DNA from: an uncultured Spirochaetaceae bacterium
GTDB taxonomy: Bacteria > Spirochaetota > Spirochaetia > Sphaerochaetales > Sphaerochaetaceae
Assembly: GCA_944392965.1 (NCBI GenBank)
Contig: CALXYM010000001.1
Location: 248,001 to 312,000, forward strand
DNA: 64,000 bases
Direction of reading: 5' to 3'
The stretch's first letter is position 1. The number at the start of each line of letters is the position of its first letter. This document shows positions 37,501-44,346 of this stretch, in pieces. A model generated the notes under the pieces. That model did not search any database and was not told the DNA's origin. It saw only the letters and a list, made by a program, of their open reading frames with translations. The position numbers and the translations under genes were made by a program.

Positions 37501-38851
37501 TCAATTACTTCCTGATTATATTGTATGTCTAAATACTTATAATCAGCTTATAGAGAGTAGTATTTCTATTCCAAATATAATCTTAGATGATATCATTCTA
37601 TTACGCACAAAAACAGGTTCTCTTTGTTCTCTCAATAAAAAATGGAAAGCAGAAGGAAGTATTATTCATGCTAATATTAATCAGCTTTGTAACCAGCGTA
37701 AGCCTATTGATGAGGTTATAAATGTATTCTTTACTTATATAAAACTTTATAATCAAACAATAGGGCAATCAAAAGCTGCACGTTATGAGAACGATATTGA
37801 TGATTATAAGGACGTGATAGATAATACAAAAATTTATATCAAAAATAATATTGACGGTTGGATTAATTCTAATGATCCGGTAGTTAATTTTTCTGAATAC
37901 AGACAGAAATTTTCAGCTTATGTTTCTCTTATAAAACAGTTAGAAAGTCTTTCTCTCAAAGATGAAGCAGATAAAGTACGAAAAGCCTACGATGGCGCAA
38001 GTATTACAGTAAAGGCTATCAATGAGTTTAATAAGAATAAGCAGTTGTATGAGAATCAGTATTCTAGTATAGAGAAGAATGTTAAATACGGACTTGTAGC
38101 TTATAATCTTGCTGTCGGCTGTAAGCAGGATATCGATATTTTGATGGGGCGGTTAGAAAGTTTTTCAGATTCATATGTTGGCCTCCCTCAATACTTGAAT
38201 TTTAATGGTATAAAAGCGCGTCTTATTGGTCTAAAAAACATAACAGAAACAAAATTGCAAGAGATGAAAGAAAAAGCCGATTCGATTCCTTCTTTAAAAT
38301 GTGATCGAATTTGTGAAATTCAGGATTCGGAAAGTGTTGTGAATTCTGTTTTGCAGTTCTACCAGAATGAAGAAGGGAAGCCTGAGTATCAAGAATATAC
38401 TTTAGCAAAGCATGCAAAAGCAGAGATTGAACTATTAAAGAGAGCTTTCCTAGTGTTATCGCAAAAAGTTTCTTCTGATGCTATGATTGAATCAACAATT
38501 AATGCATATAATGATAAGTTCGAGGAATTAGATTTTATTCCGATTCCTTATAAATCCGTTTTAAATAGTTTCAAGGGGATGGCTTATTATGATCTTCAAC
38601 AGAAGAGTACAGAATGGAAAGATGAACAGATTAGGAGATATAATTGTGCTAATACTATGGATGATTTAATTACATTTCAGGCTATGTTAAATAATCAACC
38701 CGATTATCTTTCTGAATCCGATAAACGAGAAATTGAAGAGCTTAGAATGGTTGTTTCATCAAAAATATCGAAAAGGAAAGTAGAATTTTTGGTTTCTCAA
38801 TATAGGCAGCTAAACGAAGATGAGCAAAAAGATTTTTTATCGAGAATTTGA
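34556..38851 (+). CDS. Second very large P-loop ATPase (SspC-like architecture)
   Basis: 1431-aa ATPase at the end of the operon. Walker A GYGAGKT is at 86-92 and Walker B LLIVFDELGKYM has D271 and E272. The lysine-to-aspartate distance is 180 residues, against 181 in the SspC-like protein at 20349, and both share VFDE(F/L)(S/G)K. The rest is long and helical with coiled-coil-like stretches (about 1180-1431). BrxC/PglY-type ATPases share this general plan, so BrxC-like is an alternative name. It starts 15 bases after the second DUF4007-like gene behind AAGGAAA. No PAPS reductase or desulfurase accompanies this second pair. Confidence 0.65.
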   Translation: MKYGVDVKFEGGRYFAGAIDIDWYLCDLDNARNVSEAYMFHGKQYHSVNNVSQSGGYKVTDSITMTEILLENLCKQDNRLILSIAGYGAGKTHLAVALSMLFSGIGGNQQEILNKIKNIDSNAGIRIGNEIFRDERPYLVIPINGMRNSGLADLFFDSAEKVLELHQVSKIALTRFRPQFNALKQQVMYYNGPEVDKALRIAGISSRNDFAKEMDVYNYDVYDRIVAALEIVGVQYYVPAVTGQLKDLIIALAEELCGKGKPFRGLLIVFDELGKYMSFSAANEGIAGSGIMQQLYEGVQGVRKDVPVLFWGLSQLDLKEYQQGLANNVAANNNMNRYVTRFSNAKKYYLGTCFESLIANLIVKNSEPEGLEDPKEVGKAIKMLSKVFSAAKNYPVWTDEDKFAKIVRKGCWPLSSAAVWTLTYITSVNNILQQRSGFNIISTLFDSLNGIDIGNNKFPIKAVDLYDCGLGEEFLIAEQSSRSSSSIANECNAVINKYGQKLSANDIKVLHAIVLAEKLKAECNSEQESKQLLAFLSGLSNAIIEKSLNELFNIYNCISFNTASFLYEIHSNAATLMQFAQFIKEEINAFQQKINNKIRYATLEKQIRDSNDFGSWRERFFEDIECRFSFDHNILSWEWGYEHRIIINSYISSIRYVLNELKEEPPIHFAEQKGRMIYLVLPSFEDLGRAKTEIKALFDDYEKSVGNIVPAMVLILYDKDDKLLNVAIELDILDSLNASETKKYGNLINNRYDELYNAAFDILNELKAQRNLVYPIGSSKARFITGSQIFSKIYTSAISFYIDGFKQVNANGPNTVNEFVNILSRSGVTHNDFITLTSSEKNRAQTLLTDGWKIFDNNGNVQKYPGDKIIAELFKSFDEVLRGRKIINVYADLYAPLLAPPYGCNSTQATALVFVYYAGRQSTLEFSQNNTQVPISNLLQQKGCFSTKEKAMKKAFWHNVFVKESTRDDAKWFKLKEDWTNAQLLPDYIVCLNTYNQLIESSISIPNIILDDIILLRTKTGSLCSLNKKWKAEGSIIHANINQLCNQRKPIDEVINVFFTYIKLYNQTIGQSKAARYENDIDDYKDVIDNTKIYIKNNIDGWINSNDPVVNFSEYRQKFSAYVSLIKQLESLSLKDEADKVRKAYDGASITVKAINEFNKNKQLYENQYSSIEKNVKYGLVAYNLAVGCKQDIDILMGRLESFSDSYVGLPQYLNFNGIKARLIGLKNITETKLQEMKEKADSIPSLKCDRICEIQDSESVVNSVLQFYQNEEGKPEYQEYTLAKHAKAEIELLKRAFLVLSQKVSSDAMIESTINAYNDKFEELDFIPIPYKSVLNSFKGMAYYDLQQKSTEWKDEQIRRYNCANTMDDLITFQAMLNNQPDYLSESDKREIEELRMVVSSKISKRKVEFLVSQYRQLNEDEQKDFLSRI

Positions 38852-39036
38852 TGCTGAATTATAAGTAATCTAAACTTTGACTTTAGGTTAAATATCTAAT
38901 TAATGATAAGAGGCTTGCAAGAATAGATTTTAGGTCCATACTATTGATTTCATATGCCCCCTATGATTAGTCGCTTTCTGCTTCTTATTTTCGGCTTTTT
39001 CCTATGTGATACCTGTATTCTAGCCATATATATTTC
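38852..39036. other. Right boundary of the ssp-like operon
   Basis: 185 AT-rich bases between convergent genes. No gene, no clear hairpin terminator and no repeat of the guaA end were seen. Confidence 0.4.
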
Positions 39037-40251
39037 CTAAATGATATCAGGAACAGCTCCGAATCTACCAGAAAGATATGCTTTACGGACATCTTCATTT
39101 AAACGAACTGGAAAATCATCTAGAGAATATAGTTCTGATTCTCCCGTATCGTTATCTTTATCCACAAAATAAATCTGTTTTCTTCGCAGGAGCTTTAAAG
39201 ACATTGCTTCTGTCGTATGTAAGGTGACAATCAGTTGCGCCCCATTAGGATTCATTTCCTCCGAGTTGAAAAGACGGATAAGATAACAAAGTAAATCTGG
39301 ATGCATACTAGAATCGAGTTCATCAACACAGAATACATAACCGTTATCTAATGCTCTTTTAATTTGGGGGCTGAGAAAGAAAAGATTCTGTGTTCCCTTC
39401 GATTCGTTTGCCATTGGTAGGTTATATGTAGTGTTTTTTCCTTCTTTAGACTTAATAAAATGCTCTGATAAAACTTTATATTCTTTTGTTGGTATTCGAC
39501 TCCCTAATTGTGAAATAGCATTGTCTACTATTCTGGTTTCAATAGTATAGTCATTTATATTTAAATCTGATTCTTTCAATAGCTTTGTTGTAAATTCTTT
39601 TAGTTCTCCATTTTTATCTGCTTCATATAATTCTAAAGATTGAAGTATGGTTTGTTCTGAATCAAAGACATCGATAAACTTATTCAGCCAAAGAAAAGGT
39701 GTTTTCGTTATCTCTGCATTCCAGTTCGTAGCCGTGGCAAGAAAAAGTTTGTTAGGTGTATTTCTTTCCGTTAACGGTTTTAGAACCCTTGATGTTTCCA
39801 TGCTGAAAAAAACATATTCTTCGTTTTTACGTAAGAATACTTTTGTCGGCCTTTGAGATGTGTATATGGTTAAATACTCTTCATTGATTTTTTCATTGGA
39901 GCAGGAGAAGCCATAAATATAACGCTTCTTTTCAGCTATGAATTCGAATTCAAAGGAACAGTATGGATTCATGATTCCTCTGAAGGCAAATGGTTCAATA
40001 AATGGAATAGTGGCATCAATTTGTCTTGATGTAGAAGTCCTTACAATCATGATTGCTGCGACAAGGGCTTTAATCAGATTTGATTTTCCTGCAGCATTAG
40101 CTCCATAGATTACGGCTGACTTAAGGAGTCTTGTTCCCCACACTGTTTCTATAAGGTTTTCTGGATGTTCTTTTGATATGGATGCTTTCATTAATAATTC
40201 TGCTGTATCCTTGAATGACCGGAAATTATTCACTTTGAATGAAACAAGCAT
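39037..40251 (-). CDS. AAA family ATPase, RloA/AbiLi-like, defence-type
   Basis: 404-aa ABC/SMC-like ATPase of the AAA_15/AAA_21 group. It starts LVSFKVNNFRSFKD, the typical opening of these proteins. Walker A GANAAGKS is at 50-57, a signature-like ESKGTQNLFFLSP at about 287, Walker B and D-loop YVFCVDELDSSMHPDL at about 312, and a switch-like VTLHTTEAM at about 343. The ATG at 40251 follows TAGGAGAGC; an upstream extension to 40302 lacks a ribosome site. RloA and AbiLi relatives are found in phage-defence loci, usually with a small RloB-type partner, which is not seen here. AT-rich like the island beside it. Confidence 0.75.
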   Translation of the reverse strand: MLVSFKVNNFRSFKDTAELLMKASISKEHPENLIETVWGTRLLKSAVIYGANAAGKSNLIKALVAAIMIVRTSTSRQIDATIPFIEPFAFRGIMNPYCSFEFEFIAEKKRYIYGFSCSNEKINEEYLTIYTSQRPTKVFLRKNEEYVFFSMETSRVLKPLTERNTPNKLFLATATNWNAEITKTPFLWLNKFIDVFDSEQTILQSLELYEADKNGELKEFTTKLLKESDLNINDYTIETRIVDNAISQLGSRIPTKEYKVLSEHFIKSKEGKNTTYNLPMANESKGTQNLFFLSPQIKRALDNGYVFCVDELDSSMHPDLLCYLIRLFNSEEMNPNGAQLIVTLHTTEAMSLKLLRRKQIYFVDKDNDTGESELYSLDDFPVRLNEDVRKAYLSGRFGAVPDII

Positions 40252-40378
40252 GTATGGCTCTCCTACACACTTGAGGACAATGGATATAATCCTGAAAAAC
40301 AAGTTTATATTTGTAATTTTCGTAAAAATATTACAAAATATTAAAATATAATCTAACGGGGCAAGTCTATATCGTGAT

Positions 40379-40735
40379 TTACCAGCTTATATCCCATATC
40401 CCTCCTGGACATTGGGCAGCAAGCAAGGCAAGTCCTTGCAGTGCGAGTTTCGCATTTCCTTCTGTTGCTTCCCAATAATTATCTGAATAATCATCTTTCA
40501 GCTTCGGTATAGCTTCACGAATAATGTTCAAAGTATCATCAACAGATTTTCCATTGAAGAATTTTATACCGCCTTCCGGTAAAACTTTTTCGAAAATTCT
40601 ACAATAATTGAAGGTGATGCTGAACCAAGCCTCTGTCGGAACAGGCGGGTTTACCATATATGTTCCACCTATCGGATTCATTGCTACTTTATATTCCGAT
40701 CCATCTTTATGTCTTATGCTACAGGAATATCCCAT
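40379..40735 (-). CDS. Hypothetical protein, 118 aa
   Basis: Small soluble protein of unknown family, start MGYSCSIRHKDGSEYKV, with NPIGGTYMVNPPVPTEAWF in the middle and LALLAAQCPGGIWDISW at the end. The AGGAGG site before the ATG is strong and the frame is intact. It lies 127 bases upstream of the AAA ATPase on the same strand and may be transcribed with it. I see no catalytic or DNA-binding motif. Confidence 0.7.
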   Translation of the reverse strand: MGYSCSIRHKDGSEYKVAMNPIGGTYMVNPPVPTEAWFSITFNYCRIFEKVLPEGGIKFFNGKSVDDTLNIIREAIPKLKDDYSDNYWEATEGNAKLALQGLALLAAQCPGGIWDISW

Positions 40736-40980
40736 AGTGCCTCCTAATTTGCTATGATTTTATCATATAATTTATTGTAATGTAAAGAATAACATAAAAT
40801 AGGTTATACTTATCAATAATACTAGTATATTGATATATATAACTATTCAGTAGAAAAAAATTTTTATTGCCAAGTATAGGGGAAGTTCTAACTGTTGATA
40901 AACTAAAATGTAGATAATAAATAATATTTTTCCTTTCCTTCTACATTCACGTGAATTAATATTTAAAGTAGGAGGGTATT
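40736..40980. promoter_or_regulatory. Divergent promoter region with a 12-bp palindrome
   Basis: Very AT-rich 245 bases between divergent genes. A perfect palindrome ATTCACGTGAAT lies at 40945-40956, 25 bases before the ATG of the gene at 40981, a good place for a repressor. No gene is seen. Confidence 0.45.
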
Positions 40981-41475
40981 ATGACGAATGATGAAATTTA
41001 TGATTTCATTGGAGAACTGGCAATAGCTCTTTATTCAAAGAAGATCCAGATTTCTCTCGGTTCTTTAAGGGCTATCATGCTCGATAAGGGAAAAGATTAC
41101 GTTAATAACCGTGGTATGGCTTCTGCCGTATCCGCCGCTTACCGGAGATGGAAGGTAAAGGATCCTGTCATCTACTATGCGATTGCTTATACTTACACGG
41201 ATAGGGAAGGAAATCTTGCATGGGATGAGCCAAATAAGAATTCTACCATTGTTGAAAAGCAGGCAGATCCAGTAGAGGAAGTAAAAGAAGAAAAGCTGGA
41301 AGAGGTTGCGGCTTCTGATGCTCCCGAAGTAGAAGATGTTGAAACATCTGTAATTGAAGAAGAGCCTCCAAAAGAGAATGTAGAACCTGAAGTTGTAGAA
41401 GAAAAAGTAGAGGCTAAGAAAACTCCTTCAAAAAAGAGTGGGGGAAGTGCAAAGAAAACCTCAAAGAAAAAGTAA
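40981..41475 (+). CDS. Hypothetical protein with acidic linker and lysine-rich tail
   Basis: 164-aa protein. Residues 1-85 look globular (EIYDFIGELAIALYSKK, GMASAVSAAYRRWKVKDP). Residues about 90-145 are an acidic Glu/Val/Pro linker, and the last 20 residues are Lys/Ser-rich (KKTPSKK...KKTSKKK), like histone-H1-type tails that contact DNA. ATG at 40981 follows AGGAGGG. Function unknown; a nucleoid-associated role is only a guess from the tail. A terminator follows directly. Confidence 0.7.
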   Translation: MTNDEIYDFIGELAIALYSKKIQISLGSLRAIMLDKGKDYVNNRGMASAVSAAYRRWKVKDPVIYYAIAYTYTDREGNLAWDEPNKNSTIVEKQADPVEEVKEEKLEEVAASDAPEVEDVETSVIEEEPPKENVEPEVVEEKVEAKKTPSKKSGGSAKKTSKKK

Positions 41476-41488
41476 ATTATAGAAAAGT

Positions 41489-41515
41489 AAGCCTTATCCG
41501 AGAAAGATAGGGCTT
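41489..41515 (+). terminator. Terminator after the lysine-tailed protein gene
   Basis: AAGCCTTATC pairs with GATAGGGCTT (one G-T pair) across a 7-base loop, 14 bases after the stop, followed by ATCTATTTCC. The T-run is weak. Confidence 0.65.
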
Positions 41516-41713
41516 ATCTATTTCCCCATATTTTTCAAAGTTTATACTTCTGAAAAATATAAACTTAGAATTTTTCTTATTTTATTTATTCTAAAACTAT
41601 AAATTCAAAAACAGTAGAGACTATATATTTCTATGAAAATTATGCGAGGTTTTTCTCTGAAATAAGACAAATTCCGGCAATTAAATGAACGGGGAAATAT
41701 TAAGATAGGGGAT

Positions 41714-42574
41714 ATGTATAATATAGGTTTCAGAGCCCATGATTTCGGCTCCTATCAGTCTGTTGAGGCGCTTTCGGAGAAGGTGAATTCCATAATCAAT
41801 AATGCTCCGTTGCAGCTTGCTCCTTTAAAATCTTTCCCCTCAAAGAAAGATGATGTGTTCTTAGAAGATTTCGCTTCTCTCTGCTCTTCTCTTCTGAATG
41901 TACGGATACTCGGATCCTACATCAATCCTGTTCATCCTGATGAGGATGAGAGAAGGCATGGTATAGATGTTTTTAACAGGTTCCTCTCTGTTGCTAATGC
42001 TTATGGTGCATATGCTGTTGCGACGGAAACAGGAAGTATTGATCCAGATTGCGGCTATCATCCGGATACTGGAAAGGAGGAGACACTCTCCCTTTTCTAT
42101 CGTAGTTTAGAGTGCATGATGAACTCTGCTCAGAAGTATAATGCAAGGGTTGCAATCGAGCCTGTAAGCACGAATCATACGATATCCACTCTAAAGAGGA
42201 TGGAGGATATGATACGGCGTTTTGATTCAGATAATCTTGCAATAATCCTTGATGTTGCAAATATCACGCCCCTCTCGGGAATCATGGAGAGAGACGGGGT
42301 AAGCCTTCCAAAGCCGAGTGATAATGCACTCTGCGCGTTCCTTTCCGATTTTATCTCCATTGCAGGACCTCATCTAGCTGCCGTCCATGTTAAGAACTAC
42401 GCTCTGGATGGAAAGGGTGCGAAGATATCGGATCTTAAAGCAGATGAAGGTGCGATCAACTGGAATCTCGCATGCTCATTTATTAATGAAAGATATCCGG
42501 ATATTCCTTTCCTCATAGAAGGCAGTCTTAATGACAGGGAACTTTTTCTTTCCTCTCTGGAAAAGGAGGTTTAA
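41714..42574 (+). CDS. Sugar phosphate isomerase/epimerase family protein (TIM barrel)
   Basis: 286-aa xylose-isomerase-like TIM-barrel protein of the AP-endonuclease-2 superfamily. Visible strands and metal ligands include AVATETGS (about 96-103), RVAIEPVSTNH (about 142-152), LAIILDVANI (about 177-186), AAVHVKNYALDG (about 222-233) and IPFLIEGS near the end. The Glu/Asp/His/Glu set matches the usual divalent-metal site. The exact sugar is unknown. ATG follows AGGGGAT. It starts the pectin locus and is followed after one base by a GTG-start gene, so the two are coupled. Confidence 0.8.
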   Translation: MYNIGFRAHDFGSYQSVEALSEKVNSIINNAPLQLAPLKSFPSKKDDVFLEDFASLCSSLLNVRILGSYINPVHPDEDERRHGIDVFNRFLSVANAYGAYAVATETGSIDPDCGYHPDTGKEETLSLFYRSLECMMNSAQKYNARVAIEPVSTNHTISTLKRMEDMIRRFDSDNLAIILDVANITPLSGIMERDGVSLPKPSDNALCAFLSDFISIAGPHLAAVHVKNYALDGKGAKISDLKADEGAINWNLACSFINERYPDIPFLIEGSLNDRELFLSSLEKEV

Positions 42575-42575
42575 A

Positions 42576-44306
42576 GTGGAAAATAGGTACTATAAGCAGG
42601 CTTTGAAGGCCTCCATTCTCGGATATGAGTGGACGAGAGTCTATCAGGACCTGGATAGGGATTCTGATACATATGGTGGTTACAAGGGTGGCTATCTTAA
42701 TGGAGATACCGGGCTTGTCGAATCTGCAGCTTGGGGATCTGGAATAGCATTTGCAAATGCCATTGCTCTCTATTTGTGCGTGGACAGTCCCTATCATGGT
42801 GATCCTGAAATGCTTACTCATGCTCTTTTAAACTTTGAAGACATGGAAAGAAATCAGAATGAGGATGGCACATGGGATCTCAGAAATTCCAATTACCATG
42901 ACGCGACGGCAGCAGCCTTCACTATAGAGCAGCTCTATCCGACATATTGTCTGTTGAAGAAGTATGAGAGTTCCAATCCTGAATTATCAAGTCTCAAGAC
43001 AAGACTTGAAGTAATTTTCAAAAAAGGAGGAGAGGGGATACTCTCTGGTGGATTCCATACTCCAAACCATAGATGGGCCATCGCCGCAGCACTCTCTTAT
43101 CTTTATGCGGAATTCAAGGATGAGAGATATTTAGAGGAAGCAAGGCGTTATCTTGCAGAGGGTATCGACATCCATGAGGATGGTTCCTTTTCTGAGAAAA
43201 GCATTGGAAATTATGATGCGGTCGTGGATATGGCACTTCTTGCCCTGGCTGAGAATTTCAATATGAGGGAGCTTATCGGGTATGTAGAACGTAATCTGCG
43301 TCTTGTTTCTAGGATGATACAGCCGGATGGAACCCTATATTCATTCTCTTCTTTCAGACAGGACAGCAGGATGAGTATCAACTTTAATAAGTACTGGAGA
43401 GTATTCAAGAAGATGGCTGTTCTCACAGGGGATTCAAGATGGATCTATACGTTCTCTTATCTCGGTGGGGATGATATCGATAATATAAACAGGAATGGAA
43501 TAGAATTCGAATACCTTTCAGATGAGATGCTTCATCCTATCAATGAAATCAAGGAAGAGACGCTTATTGACCGTGCCGAAGGCTGCTTCCTCATGTCCCA
43601 TTTAGGTTTGGGAAGGGTTCTTGGTAATGGGTATACCGTAACAGTCTCGTCCTCCAATCCCGGTATTATCCATCTGAAGAAAGGGGAGATTGATATGTTC
43701 CTCTCCATCTACAGCTCGTTCTTCTCCCGTGGTCAGTTCAAAGCTGATGACATAAGGTATGAAGACGGATCATTCATACTCCATAAGAGCGTTGAATACG
43801 GGTATATCAGACCGTTTGATAAGAAGCCGGATACCAACGTCTGGGAAGACATGGATCATGGCACCTGGGCGAATGTCCGTCTTTTCAATACCCCTGGTCT
43901 TTATCCTGATTGGAAGGATATAGATTTTGGAAGCAGGGGACATGTGAAGGAGCAGAGGCTGGAGTATTCCCTTACTTTGACGCCGGAAGAGAATGCACTT
44001 GAGATAAAGTTTTGTATCAAGGGGCCTTCCAGACTTCCCTACAAACTGGATTTCTCATTTATCGCCGGTGGTAGGATTTTCTCTTCCGATATCGATATGA
44101 AAGCGCTTCCTGAGGCTGTTCTTTTTGCAAAGAGGGGAGAGTTTACTTATAGAAAGGCAACCGACGAGATCCATATCTGGCCATGTTTTTCATCACATCA
44201 TGCAGATGAGATGAGAGGGGAGGAGATAATAGATAGGAAGAGGTTCCACCTTTGTCTTTCTGGAATCGGATGTGATGAGAGAAAGATAAGACTTTCATGG
44301 AATTAA
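42576..44306 (+). CDS. Putative polysaccharide-degrading enzyme, alpha/alpha-toroid plus beta-sandwich (lyase-like)
   Basis: 576-aa cytoplasmic protein without signal peptide. The first 350 residues are helical with repeats typical of an (alpha/alpha) toroid (ESAAWGSGIAFANAIAL, DATAAAFTIEQLYP, TPNHRWAIAAALSYLYAEF). The rest is beta-rich. This plan is shared by heparinase II/III-type and other polysaccharide lyases, and NHRW could be active-site residues. I cannot name the family with certainty. GTG at 42576 follows GGAGGTTTAAA, so the upstream in-frame ATG at 42531 is not used. Its pectin-locus neighbours suggest a uronate-containing oligosaccharide as substrate. Confidence 0.6.
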   Translation: MENRYYKQALKASILGYEWTRVYQDLDRDSDTYGGYKGGYLNGDTGLVESAAWGSGIAFANAIALYLCVDSPYHGDPEMLTHALLNFEDMERNQNEDGTWDLRNSNYHDATAAAFTIEQLYPTYCLLKKYESSNPELSSLKTRLEVIFKKGGEGILSGGFHTPNHRWAIAAALSYLYAEFKDERYLEEARRYLAEGIDIHEDGSFSEKSIGNYDAVVDMALLALAENFNMRELIGYVERNLRLVSRMIQPDGTLYSFSSFRQDSRMSINFNKYWRVFKKMAVLTGDSRWIYTFSYLGGDDIDNINRNGIEFEYLSDEMLHPINEIKEETLIDRAEGCFLMSHLGLGRVLGNGYTVTVSSSNPGIIHLKKGEIDMFLSIYSSFFSRGQFKADDIRYEDGSFILHKSVEYGYIRPFDKKPDTNVWEDMDHGTWANVRLFNTPGLYPDWKDIDFGSRGHVKEQRLEYSLTLTPEENALEIKFCIKGPSRLPYKLDFSFIAGGRIFSSDIDMKALPEAVLFAKRGEFTYRKATDEIHIWPCFSSHHADEMRGEEIIDRKRFHLCLSGIGCDERKIRLSWN

Positions 44307-44311
44307 AAGAA

Positions 44312-44330
44312 TGGGGGCAGCTAGCCCCCA
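44312..44330. terminator. Bidirectional terminator between convergent genes
   Basis: Perfect stem TGGGGGC/GCCCCCA with a 5-base loop, between the convergent genes ending at 44306 and 44347. Confidence 0.75.
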
Positions 44331-44346
44331 AGTCTTTCTCGATATA

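Noticed and set aside
17764-38851. Calling the operon BREX type 4
   Set aside because: A PAPS reductase and BrxC-like ATPases are present, but no PglZ-type phosphatase or BrxL-type protease was seen. The desulfurase and Dpt-like genes fit a phosphorothioation system better.
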